Part shown: piece by piece, positions 1-8,168 of the stretch | Layout of the letters: every line of letters starts with the position of its first letter | How positions within the stretch are numbered: position 1 is the first letter of the stretch | Assembly (NCBI GenBank): GCA_036389375.1 | Contig: DASVQA010000107.1 | Span: 1 to 63,212 of the forward strand | Direction of reading: 5' to 3' | DNA: 63,212 bases | From: QHXQ01 sp036389375 | GTDB taxonomy: Bacteria; Acidobacteriota; Blastocatellia; Pyrinomonadales; Pyrinomonadaceae | Position numbers and translations under genes: made by a program | Notes under the pieces: generated by a model | What the model was told of the DNA's origin: nothing | What the model saw: the letters and a program-made list of their open reading frames with translations, nothing else | Database searches by the model: none

Positions 1-1
1 C

Positions 2-31
2 GCCGCCCGCGCCGCCAACTCTGTCACCTAA
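2..31 (+). CDS. C-terminal end of an upstream gene cut by the window edge
   Basis: One reading frame is open from the first bases and ends in TAA at 29-31 with the tail AARAANSVT, 6 bases before the kinase ATG. The tight spacing suggests the upstream gene is in the same operon as the kinase, HopA1 and LanC genes. The tail carries Ser and Thr but no Cys, so it is not a convincing lanthipeptide core, and the other two frames cannot be excluded. Too little is visible to assign a function. Confidence 0.3.
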   Translation, partial: AARAANSVT

Positions 32-37
32 GTCACA

Positions 38-1195
38 ATGTCCACCACGCCAAACGTCGCCATGCTGAGCATCGAGAATGCTCTGCCGTACCTGCTGGAT
101 CGCGGCTTGATCACGCCGCAGAGCGTGCTCGACGGCGAACTGCTGATTGCAAGCGCCGCCCGCCGCAACCGCAACCTGAGAGTTACGCGCAAAGACGGCG
201 TCAGTTACCTGATCAAACAGCCGGACGATCCGACCTACGGCGGCGCGTACACTTTGCGTTGCGAGGCTTCGTTCTACACGTTCTGTCAAAACGAACTGGC
301 CGCCGCGCCGCTCCTGCCGTTCCTGCCGCGCATGATGTATTTCGACGCCGAGCGTTCACTGCTGGCGCTTGAGTTGTTCGAGGATGCAGAACCGCTCTGG
401 AAGCAGTATTCAAAATCCGACGCAGTGAATTTTCCGGGTTACATTGCAAGCGCGCTCGGGCGCGCGATGGGCGTGCTCCATAAGACGCTGCGCTGGCCCG
501 TCTCGGCGGGCGCGGACAAGCAGTTGAACTGGCTGCGGCGCGACGTGCCGTGGGTGATGCAGGTACACAAGCCGGGGCCGGAAGTTTTGAGCAACATCAG
601 CCCGGCCAACTATCAGACCTTGAAGATTCTTCAGACGCAGGAAAATTTGAGCACGCATCTAGACAATCTGGGGCGTTTGTGGCAATCGCAAAATATCATC
701 CACAGCGACATCAAATCGGACAACGTCCTCGTCCTGCCCGCGCCCGAAGGCGCGGACGCGCGCGCCGTCGAGATTCGCTTGGTTGACTGGGAGACGGTGC
801 AACTGGGCGACCCGGCGTGGGACGTGGCGGGCGCGCTGCAAGACTTCGTGCTGTTTTGGATTTCGTCCATGGCGCAAGGGCCGTACACGCCGGAGCAGAT
901 GGTGGCGACCGCGCGCTATCCCTTGATCGTGTTGCAATCGGCGATACGCTCGCTCTGGCGCGGCTATCGCACGACGACCGAGCTTGCGCCGCCGGCCGCC
1001 AACGCCTTGCTTGGCCGCGCCGTGCGCTATTCAGCGGCGCGGCTCATCCAGTCGGCTTACGAGATGGCGATGAGCGCGCAGGCTCTGCCCGTCACGTCCG
1101 TCTTGCTCTTACAAATCAGCGCCAACCTCCTCGCCGACCCTGACGCGGGGCAGGTGCAACTCTATGGTCTGTTGCAGGAGACACCCGCGCCATGA
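38..1195 (+). CDS. APH-family kinase of a split (class V-like) lanthipeptide synthetase
   Basis: A 385-residue protein of the aminoglycoside phosphotransferase/choline kinase fold. Visible kinase features are a probable ATP-binding Lys60 in YLIKQP, the catalytic loop HSDIKSDN at about 222-229 (catalytic Asp224, metal-binding Asn229) and a metal-binding Asp250 in LVDWE. The C-terminal 130 residues are helical. The gene overlaps the next start by ATGA, so translation is probably coupled to a HopA1-family gene, followed by a LanC gene. In class V lanthipeptide pathways (lexapeptide, cacaoidin, pristinin A3) a kinase of this fold phosphorylates Ser/Thr of the precursor, and a HopA1-family lyase then eliminates the phosphate to give Dha/Dhb. 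That role here is inferred from the three-gene context; an antibiotic or small-molecule kinase is the alternative if the context misleads. No clear Shine-Dalgarno is seen, consistent with coupling to an upstream gene. Confidence 0.8.
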   Translation: MSTTPNVAMLSIENALPYLLDRGLITPQSVLDGELLIASAARRNRNLRVTRKDGVSYLIKQPDDPTYGGAYTLRCEASFYTFCQNELAAAPLLPFLPRMMYFDAERSLLALELFEDAEPLWKQYSKSDAVNFPGYIASALGRAMGVLHKTLRWPVSAGADKQLNWLRRDVPWVMQVHKPGPEVLSNISPANYQTLKILQTQENLSTHLDNLGRLWQSQNIIHSDIKSDNVLVLPAPEGADARAVEIRLVDWETVQLGDPAWDVAGALQDFVLFWISSMAQGPYTPEQMVATARYPLIVLQSAIRSLWRGYRTTTELAPPAANALLGRAVRYSAARLIQSAYEMAMSAQALPVTSVLLLQISANLLADPDAGQVQLYGLLQETPAP

Positions 1196-2349
1196 CTGCC
1201 GCCACGCAATGCCACGCCGATCTGAACTTGCTCGTCGAAGCCGTTGAGATTCATTCCCCGACGCAGTACTCGCTGCTCGGTGAACTGCGCGATTTCTCGG
1301 CCGCCGTGCCCTTCGTCGCCGCCCCGACGGAAGCACCGCCCGGTGCAACCGCGGCCGACACGGCCGCGCCTGCGACGCCGCTCTTTCTGCCTGTGCTCGA
1401 AACCGATCTCTATTCGCGGCTCTACGTGCGCCCGACCAATGCGGTGGCAGCGCAGAGCGATTTTCTCGCGCAGCGCGATCACATGAGCGCGCTCTCGGCC
1501 GCCAATAACGGCGTCGGCACTTGGGAACCGGGCTGGCGCATCGTGGCGAAAGAGGCGGATGGGCGCGTGGCGGTGTCGAAAGATCAAGTCACTTTTTGGT
1601 CACAGCCTGCGGGCGTGCGCACGCGCACCGGACGCGTACGGCGCGGCGACTTCTGCCGCGTCTGGGTTGGGAAAGAGATGCGCCAACTCCTGCCCGGTTT
1701 CTACTTCGCCTTCGGCAACGGCGACCAGCAGGAGCAGCGCGACACGAGCGACAAACTTGTGCGCTTCTACTGGCATCTGACGGCGGACGCTGCCGTCGAA
1801 TACATGCGGCTTGCGACGGCGCATTTTAATCGCGCGAGCATTCCGTTTCGCACCAAAGTCATGGCAGACCCGGCCGGCTACGTGCGCGCCGACGCGGGCG
1901 TGCTCTATCTGGAAAAGCGTTATTTCCCCGTCGCCCGCCGCCTCATTCTTGAGATACATCAGGCACTCGAAAAACAACTCCGCACGGACGTGCCGATGTT
2001 CACCAAACCGCTCGCCGCCGGACTTGGGTTGGCGGAAGACCCTGACAATCAGATGAGTTTCGGGCAGTCGCGCTGTCAGATCGCGGCGCGCTCGCTCTGG
2101 TCATGTTTCCTGCACGGGCTGACCACGCACGAACAACGTCTGTCCGCCTTAGCCGAAGCCTTCCGCGCCGCCGGTCTCGACCCGGCCGCGCCGTTTCTCG
2201 AACGCGGCTCGACCGATTGCTACACGCTCACGGGCGACTTGCCCGCGACGTTCCACACCGCCGGGTCAAGTCGGTCGCCGACGACTGCGCGGCGACCGAA
2301 ACAGCGTTGGAAAGGGCGCGCGAAGAAGGCGAAGAAAGCGAGAGCCTGA
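1192..2349 (+). CDS. HopA1-family protein, candidate lanthipeptide phospho-Ser/Thr lyase
   Basis: A 385-residue protein resembling the T3SS effector HopA1 family, which also supplies the lyase of class V lanthipeptide synthesis (LxmY/SprH3 type). Recognisable segments are PGFYFAFGN in the middle, a long helical segment around FNRASIPFRTKV and the conserved SFGQSRC block at about 289-295. The last 30 residues are a Lys/Arg-rich tail that looks unstructured. The start overlaps the kinase stop (ATGA) and the LanC gene begins 13 bases after the stop, so the three genes form a tight operon. Inferred role: elimination of phosphate from Ser/Thr phosphorylated by the upstream kinase, leaving dehydroamino acids for LanC to cyclise. 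Family assignment is by motif pattern, not by a search. Confidence 0.72.
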   Translation: MTAATQCHADLNLLVEAVEIHSPTQYSLLGELRDFSAAVPFVAAPTEAPPGATAADTAAPATPLFLPVLETDLYSRLYVRPTNAVAAQSDFLAQRDHMSALSAANNGVGTWEPGWRIVAKEADGRVAVSKDQVTFWSQPAGVRTRTGRVRRGDFCRVWVGKEMRQLLPGFYFAFGNGDQQEQRDTSDKLVRFYWHLTADAAVEYMRLATAHFNRASIPFRTKVMADPAGYVRADAGVLYLEKRYFPVARRLILEIHQALEKQLRTDVPMFTKPLAAGLGLAEDPDNQMSFGQSRCQIAARSLWSCFLHGLTTHEQRLSALAEAFRAAGLDPAAPFLERGSTDCYTLTGDLPATFHTAGSSRSPTTARRPKQRWKGRAKKAKKARA

Positions 2350-2362
2350 ACGAGCCGAGGAT

Positions 2363-3667
2363 ATGAGCGTGCAAACTGACGTGAGGGAGTTGGCCTTGCA
2401 AGCAGCAGGGCGCATCGGGCGCAGCCTCTGCGCGAGCGCGTTCTGGGACGAAGCGAGCGGGCAATGCACTTGGATGGGGCGCACGGACGTGGAAGACGCG
2501 TCCGGCGCGGGTTACGCGTCCGCGACCGCCGCGCTTGCCGCGCATCTCTACGGCGGCACGGCCGGCGTCGCGCTCTTTTTAGGTGAACTCTACGCGCAGA
2601 CCGAGGACAAGGAAGTGCGCCGCACGGCCGAGGGCGCGCTCCGTCGTTCAGTCAGTTTCCTGCGCCGCCATGAAGAGGGCTTGAGTTCGCCGCTCTCCTT
2701 CTTCCTCGCGCATCTCGGCGGGGCTTACGTCGGCGCGCGCCTGCTCGACTTCGGCCTCGGCGCAGATTTACGCGCCGACCTCGACGGGCTGCTCGACCAA
2801 GCGGCGGCGGCGCTCGCGGGCGAACACCTGCTGGACGTGCTTGGCGGCAGCGCCGGCGCGATCCCCGCGCTGCTGGCGCTGGCCCGACGACCGGGCTTCG
2901 AGCGTTGTCTTGCACTGGCGCGCGCGTGCGGCGAGGACTTGTGCCGGACGGCTCTGCGCGATGGCGAGGTCGCTTGCTGGGAAGCGACGAAGGCGAGCGG
3001 CGAAGCGTTCAACTCGCCGCCGATGACGGGGCTATCGCACGGCGCGTGCGGCATGGCGCTCGCGCTCTTTGAACTCTACGCGCATACGGGCGAGCGCGAG
3101 TTTTTAGAGACCGCGCGCGCCGCCTTCGCCTACGAAGATAGACTCTTTAACCCGACCGCCGGCAACTGGCTCGACGTGCGCTTCCCTTCCGCTGATTACG
3201 GCGAAGGGCTGACCGGCACTTATCAGGCGACCTGGTGTCACGGCGCGGCCGGCATCGCCTTGACGCGCGTGCGCGCCATGGTGCTTGACCCAGAACGCGC
3301 CGCCGCGCACGAACAGATGGCTCGCGTTGCGCTCAACACGACGCTCAACGCCATCGCCGCGAACGTCCAAGCGCCGCGCTTCGATGCCACGCTCTGTCAC
3401 GGTCTCGCCGGTCTCTCCGAGATCGTCCTCATCTGCGCCGAAGCCTTCGACGACGACAACTATCGCCAAACGTCCGCCGACATCACGGCCGAACTGATCC
3501 AACGCTACGACGCGGCGGGCGATTGGCCTTCGGGCAACATGACGGGCGGCGTCAATCCCACGCTCATGATCGGCACGGCCGGCATCGGTCATCACTTCCT
3601 ACGCCTCTGCGCGCCCCGCACCGTCCCGCCCGTCCTCATCATTCAAACGTCGAGCGCCGCGGCCTAA
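2363..3667 (+). CDS. LanC-like lanthionine synthetase (cyclase)
   Basis: A 434-residue stand-alone LanC-family protein with the expected series of Gly-rich inner helices: GGTAGVAL, GGSAGAIPAL, SHGACGMAL, WCHGAAGIAL, LCHGLAGL and GTAGIGHHFL. The zinc ligands of LanC enzymes are present: Cys292 in WCHG and the Cys345-His346 pair in LCHG. LanC enzymes activate precursor Cys thiols on zinc and add them to dehydroamino acids, forming lanthionine rings. Length matches free LanC proteins, with no fused kinase or dehydratase. It is the third gene of the kinase-HopA1-LanC operon. An ATGA overlap and a 13-base gap imply co-expression. No RiPP precursor, protease or exporter is seen next to it within the window; the next gene is an amino-acid permease after a hairpin. 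A non-lanthipeptide role such as that of eukaryotic LANCL proteins remains possible. Confidence 0.88.
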   Translation: MSVQTDVRELALQAAGRIGRSLCASAFWDEASGQCTWMGRTDVEDASGAGYASATAALAAHLYGGTAGVALFLGELYAQTEDKEVRRTAEGALRRSVSFLRRHEEGLSSPLSFFLAHLGGAYVGARLLDFGLGADLRADLDGLLDQAAAALAGEHLLDVLGGSAGAIPALLALARRPGFERCLALARACGEDLCRTALRDGEVACWEATKASGEAFNSPPMTGLSHGACGMALALFELYAHTGEREFLETARAAFAYEDRLFNPTAGNWLDVRFPSADYGEGLTGTYQATWCHGAAGIALTRVRAMVLDPERAAAHEQMARVALNTTLNAIAANVQAPRFDATLCHGLAGLSEIVLICAEAFDDDNYRQTSADITAELIQRYDAAGDWPSGNMTGGVNPTLMIGTAGIGHHFLRLCAPRTVPPVLIIQTSSAAA

Positions 3668-3710
3668 AACTCGCGCACGGCAATTAAACACAGAGTTCAC
3701 AGCGCCAGCA

Positions 3711-3750
3711 CAGAGGCCACAGAGAGTTAATTTTTTCTCTGTGACCTCTG
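3711..3750. terminator. Hairpin with T-rich loop between LanC and permease genes
   Basis: A 14-bp imperfect stem (CAGAGGCCACAGAG against CTCTGTGACCTCTG, one wobble) encloses a T-rich loop. It lies 44 bases after the LanC stop and probably ends the operon. The unit cacagag is also repeated just upstream (3690-3702), so this may equally be a dispersed palindromic repeat. Confidence 0.5.
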
Positions 3751-3845
3751 CGTTAATCCGCCTCTTCTTACACACGCAACCTCAAAGCGCATCACTACTC
3801 AGCACTCGACAAACCGGCCCGTTTTCGCGTAAAGAGTCTCGTTAA

Positions 3846-5336
3846 ATGACTACACAGACCGCACCGCCGCCCAACGCCAACGGCGCAGATGACGCCGCCG
3901 CTGCGCACGACCCGCAACTGATTCGCGGCGTGGGCCTCGCCGGCGCGACGACGCTCAACATGATCGACATGATCGGCGTCGGGCCGTTCATCACGATCCC
4001 GCTCATCATCGCGGCGATGAACGGGCCGCAGGCGATGCTCGGCTGGCTGCTCGGCGCGCTGCTGGTCGTCTGCGACGGGCTGGTCTGGGCGGAACTCGGC
4101 GCGGCGCTGCCCGGCTCAGGCGGCTCGTACCGTTATCTCGCGGAGATTTATAACCCGTCGAAGCTGGGCCGCCTGATGTCGTTTCTCTTCATCTGGCAGT
4201 TGACCTTTAGCGCGCCGCTCTCAATCGCGTCGGGCTGCATCGGGCTGGCGCGCTACGCGTCCTACATCTTCCCCGCGATGGGGAGCGAGCATAAGGTGGC
4301 GCTGCCCGTTTTGGGTAACGTCGAGGTCAACACGCTGCCGGTCGCGCTCGTTGCGATTGCCACCGTCGTCTTCGCCGTCTTTCTACTCTATCGCCGCATC
4401 ACCCTTATCGAACGCTTCTCGAAATTCCTCTGGGTCGGCGTGATGCTGACGATCCTGTGGGTCATCTTCGCGGGCGTCACGCATTTCAACCCGCGCCTCG
4501 CCTTCGATTTTCCGCCCGGCGCGTTCACCCTGCGCCCGGAGTTCTTCACGGGCCTCGGCGCGGCGCTGCTCGTCGCGGTCTACGACTACTGGGGCTACTA
4601 CAACGTCTGCTTCTTCGGCGGCGAGGTGAAAGAACCGGGGCGCACCATCCCGCGCGCCGTGATGCTGTCGATCCTCTTCGTGGCGCTCATCTACCTCGTG
4701 ATGAACGTCTCGATCCTCGGCGTCATCCCCTGGCGCGAGTTTGCGGCCACCGCCAACTCGGACGCGAATAAATACGTCATCTCGTCCTTTATGGAGCGAC
4801 TCTACGGGCCGCGGGCCGGCGTCCTCGCCACCCTGCTCATCATGTGGACGGCGTTCGCCTCCGTCTTCTCTTTGCTCTTGGGCTACTCGCGCGTGCCCTT
4901 CGCCGCCGCCCGCGACGGCAACTACTTCCGCGCCTTCGCGCGCGTGCATCCGCGCCACCGCTTTCCTTACGTCTCGCTCCTCGTCATGGGCGGCATCGCC
5001 GCGCTGTTCTGTTTCTTCCGCCTCGCGGACGTGATCGCGGCGCTCGTCGTCATCCGCATACTCGTGCAGTTCCTCGCGCAGATCGTCGGCGTCATCGTCC
5101 TGCGCGTGCGCCGGCCAGACCTCGCGCGCCCGTTCCGCATGTGGCTCTATCCGCTGCCTGCGCTCATCGCGCTCGGCGGCTTCGTCTACGTGCTCATCTC
5201 GCGCAAGAATTTTCTGAAAGAGATACGCTACGCCGCCGTCCTCGTCGCCGTCGGTCTCATCATCTACTTCATTCGCGCCCGCACGCGCGGCGAATGGCCG
5301 TTCGGCACAATGAGCAGCCAACAATTGAAATCTTAG
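3846..5336 (+). CDS. APC-superfamily amino-acid permease
   Basis: A 496-residue integral membrane protein with about twelve hydrophobic segments. The first unwound helix carries the APC signature GVGPFITIPL at about 42-51, followed by GPQAMLGWLLGA and the GSGGSYRYL stretch typical of the AmpT/LAT-like amino acid-polyamine-organocation transporters. It should be an inner-membrane secondary transporter for amino acids or amines; the substrate cannot be read from sequence. The ATG at 3846 is preceded by AAAGAG about 12 bases upstream. It starts after the hairpin following the LanC gene, so it is probably a separate transcription unit, and nothing ties it to the lanthipeptide enzymes other than proximity. 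Confidence 0.88.
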   Translation: MTTQTAPPPNANGADDAAAAHDPQLIRGVGLAGATTLNMIDMIGVGPFITIPLIIAAMNGPQAMLGWLLGALLVVCDGLVWAELGAALPGSGGSYRYLAEIYNPSKLGRLMSFLFIWQLTFSAPLSIASGCIGLARYASYIFPAMGSEHKVALPVLGNVEVNTLPVALVAIATVVFAVFLLYRRITLIERFSKFLWVGVMLTILWVIFAGVTHFNPRLAFDFPPGAFTLRPEFFTGLGAALLVAVYDYWGYYNVCFFGGEVKEPGRTIPRAVMLSILFVALIYLVMNVSILGVIPWREFAATANSDANKYVISSFMERLYGPRAGVLATLLIMWTAFASVFSLLLGYSRVPFAAARDGNYFRAFARVHPRHRFPYVSLLVMGGIAALFCFFRLADVIAALVVIRILVQFLAQIVGVIVLRVRRPDLARPFRMWLYPLPALIALGGFVYVLISRKNFLKEIRYAAVLVAVGLIIYFIRARTRGEWPFGTMSSQQLKS

Positions 5337-5392
5337 CGTCCTGCTCTTTGCGCCTTGACGCTGGTGGCGCAAAGCCAACGCGCAACTTGAAG

Positions 5393-8164
5393 ATGAACTC
5401 GATGCAAACATCATACGAGCAAAAGTTGAAACCGCAGCTTAGCCTGTTACTTGTCGTCAGTCTGTTACTTTCGGCCTGCTGCCTGCTGCCTGCTGCCTAC
5501 GCGCCGCAGCACGCGCAGGTGCGCGCGCATACGGACGAGGGCGCGGTGGCGCTCGGCATGGCGCTCAGGCGTTTGCAGACGACGGCGAGCGTGTTGCACA
5601 CGGGCGCGCACCCGGACGACGAGGATTCGGCGCTCATTGCGCGGCTGGCGCGGGGCGACGGGGCGCGGGTTGCTTATCTGTCGCTCAATCGTGGCGAGGG
5701 CGGGCAGAACCGGATCGGGCCGGAGTTGTTCGATGCGCTCGGCGTCATTCGCACCGAAGAGTTGTTGCAGGCGCGCAGGCTCGACGGCGGCGATCAGTTC
5801 TTTGCCCGCGCGTTTGATTTCGGTTTCACCAAGACGCGCGCGGAGACGGCCGCGCGTTGGCGCGAACGCGAGTTGCTCGCGGACATGGTGCGTGTGATTC
5901 GCACCTACCGCCCGCTCGTCGTCATCTCGCGCTGGACGGGCACGCCCGCCGACGATCACGGGCAGCATCAGTACGCCGGTTATCTCACGCCGCTCGCTTT
6001 CCATGCCGCCGCCGACCCCGCGCAGTTTCCAGAACAACTGGCCGAAGGTTTGCGGCCGTGGCAAGCACGCAAACTCTACGTCAGTGTGCTTGGTCAGGCG
6101 GCGCAAAAGTCGGACGCCGCGCCGGTCGTAGAGATCGACACGGGGCAGTTCGATCCGCTGTTGGGGCGCAGCTATTACGAGTTGGCGATGGAGGGGCGCA
6201 GCCAGCACAAGTCGCAGGGCGAGGGCGCGCTGGAACTGCGCGGCTCGCAAACGTCGCGCGTGCGTCTGGTTGAACGCGTGCCGGCGGCGCAGGCGGAGAC
6301 GCGCGAGCAGAGCATCTTCGACGGTCTGGACACTTCAATCAAAGGCATGGCCCGATTATCAGGTTTGCCGGACGAGGGCATAGCGGATGCGCTCGCCGCG
6401 ATTGACCGGGACGCGGCTGCGGCGCTCGAAAAGTTCAACCCTTACAATCCGCGCGCGGTCATCGAACCGCTCACGGCCGGGCGCGCTCATTTGGGCGCTC
6501 TGTACAACCAACTTGTGAGCCGGCTACAGCAGACGGCCGTGCAAGACCCTAAAGTTGTGCGTGCGCGCGAAGATGTCGTCATCTTGCTGGCGCAGAAGGA
6601 GCGCGAGTTCGTTAACGCCCTCCGGCTCGCCTCCGGCGTGCGCGTGGATGCGCTCGCTGACACAGAGACGGTCACGCCCGGCGAGTCGTTCACAGTCGCC
6701 GTGCGCGCTTACGCCCCTGCTGACGGCCGCGCGCCCATCGGTGAGTTGTCGCTAAGCGCGCCCGCAGGCTGGCGCGTCGAACCGAGTCAAAAGCCCGCAG
6801 GCGAGCGCGAGCAGGCACAAAGCAGCGCCTACTTTCGCGTGACCGTGCCGCCGAACGCGCGCGTGACAGAGCCTTACTGGTTGCGGCACCCGCGCCGGGG
6901 CGACATGTACGAGTGGGTGCAGGACGATCCGCAGACGCTCCCCTTCGCGCCCGCGCTGCTGCAAGCGCACGTCGCGGTCGGTGAACTCGGCTTCACGCAG
7001 CCGGTCGAGTATCGCACGCTCGACGCGGTGCGCGGCGAGGTGCGCCGCGAGTTGAACGTCGTGCCGGCGCTGACGGTGGCGCTTGAACCGCAGTTGCTCA
7101 TCCAGCCCACACAGGCGGGGCCGCGCACGCAGCCGTTCGTCGTGCAGGTCACGAATTACGTCCCGCGCACGAACGAGCAGGCGGGCGTGCCGGTGGTGAC
7201 GGGCACGGCCGGCGCACGTGTGCCCGATGGCTGGACGCTCGCGCCGAAGTCGGGCGCGTTCACGCTCAACGCCAAGGGCGAGCGCGCGACCCTGCGTTTC
7301 GACCTGAGCGTGCCGGCCGCGAGCCAGCCGGGCACGTACGAGTTGGACGGCGCAGCCTTTGCCACTTACGCGGCGCGCGGCCTGCGCGATGCGGGGTTCG
7401 GCTACGCGCAACGCATCATCAGTTACCCGCACATCCAGACGCATCGTCTCTACACGGACGCGGACGCGACCGTGCGCGTCTTTGATCTGCAAGTCGCGCC
7501 GGTGCGCGTCGGCTACATCATGGGCAGCGGCGACGAAGTGCCGCAGGCCATCGAACGCATGGGGCTGAAAGTGACGATGCTGACGGAGCAGGATTTAGCG
7601 TCGGGCGATCTCACGCGCTTCGATACCATCGTCGTCGGCATACGCGCCTCGCAGGCCCGCCCCGATTTCGTCGCCAACAATCCGCGCCTGCTTGAGTTCA
7701 TGCAACAGGGGGGCGCGCTCATCGTGCAATATCAGCGCCCCGACTATGCGCGCCAAAATCTGCCGCCCTTCCCCGCGCAGCAGGAAGTGGCGAACAAGAA
7801 TGCCAGCCCCACCATCGCGCGCGTCGTGGACGAGACAGCGCCCGTCACCGTCTTGCAACCCGCGCATCCTGCGTTCAACTTCCCGAACCGCATCAACGCC
7901 GCCGACTGGCGCGACTGGGTGCAGGAGCGCAATCTCTATAACTTCACCACGTTCGACCCGCGTTACGTGCCGCTCCTCGAAGCGCACGACGCAGACGAAG
8001 CGGCGAACAACGGCGGCGAAGTCTACGCGCGCGTCGGGCGCGGGCACTACGTCTACACGTCCTACGCGTGGTTCAGACAATTGCCCGCCGGTGTGCCCGG
8101 CGCATATCGCCTGTTCGCAAATCTATTGAGCTTGCCGAAAGCGCCGGAGCGCGGCGGGCGCTGA
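5393..8164 (+). CDS. Secreted PIG-L/LmbE-family deacetylase, multidomain
   Basis: About 923 residues. After a hydrophobic signal segment (LSLLLVVSLLLSACC, possibly a lipobox) comes a PIG-L/LmbE domain with the zinc motif AHPDDED and SRWTGTPADDHGQHQYAG further along. PIG-L enzymes are zinc-dependent N-deacetylases acting on GlcNAc-type or related substrates. The middle (residues about 410-690) looks like beta-rich Ig-like/NEW3-type domains. The C-terminal ~230 residues (from VGYIMGSGDEVPQAIERMG) resemble a ThuA/GATase1-like flavodoxin-type fold found at the end of many acidobacterial PIG-L proteins. Two starts are possible (ATG 5393 or 5402); both precede the signal segment. The frame stays open upstream to 4844, but that part overlaps the permease and is ignored. 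Substrate unknown; probably extracytoplasmic glycan or glycoconjugate. Confidence 0.85.
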   Translation: MNSMQTSYEQKLKPQLSLLLVVSLLLSACCLLPAAYAPQHAQVRAHTDEGAVALGMALRRLQTTASVLHTGAHPDDEDSALIARLARGDGARVAYLSLNRGEGGQNRIGPELFDALGVIRTEELLQARRLDGGDQFFARAFDFGFTKTRAETAARWRERELLADMVRVIRTYRPLVVISRWTGTPADDHGQHQYAGYLTPLAFHAAADPAQFPEQLAEGLRPWQARKLYVSVLGQAAQKSDAAPVVEIDTGQFDPLLGRSYYELAMEGRSQHKSQGEGALELRGSQTSRVRLVERVPAAQAETREQSIFDGLDTSIKGMARLSGLPDEGIADALAAIDRDAAAALEKFNPYNPRAVIEPLTAGRAHLGALYNQLVSRLQQTAVQDPKVVRAREDVVILLAQKEREFVNALRLASGVRVDALADTETVTPGESFTVAVRAYAPADGRAPIGELSLSAPAGWRVEPSQKPAGEREQAQSSAYFRVTVPPNARVTEPYWLRHPRRGDMYEWVQDDPQTLPFAPALLQAHVAVGELGFTQPVEYRTLDAVRGEVRRELNVVPALTVALEPQLLIQPTQAGPRTQPFVVQVTNYVPRTNEQAGVPVVTGTAGARVPDGWTLAPKSGAFTLNAKGERATLRFDLSVPAASQPGTYELDGAAFATYAARGLRDAGFGYAQRIISYPHIQTHRLYTDADATVRVFDLQVAPVRVGYIMGSGDEVPQAIERMGLKVTMLTEQDLASGDLTRFDTIVVGIRASQARPDFVANNPRLLEFMQQGGALIVQYQRPDYARQNLPPFPAQQEVANKNASPTIARVVDETAPVTVLQPAHPAFNFPNRINAADWRDWVQERNLYNFTTFDPRYVPLLEAHDADEAANNGGEVYARVGRGHYVYTSYAWFRQLPAGVPGAYRLFANLLSLPKAPERGGR

Positions 8165-8168
8165 AGCA

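Noticed and set aside
4844..5392. 180-codon N-terminal extension of the PIG-L frame
   Set aside because: It overlaps the permease gene in another frame, is Arg/Ala-rich like a shadow reading, and a signal peptide begins after 5393.
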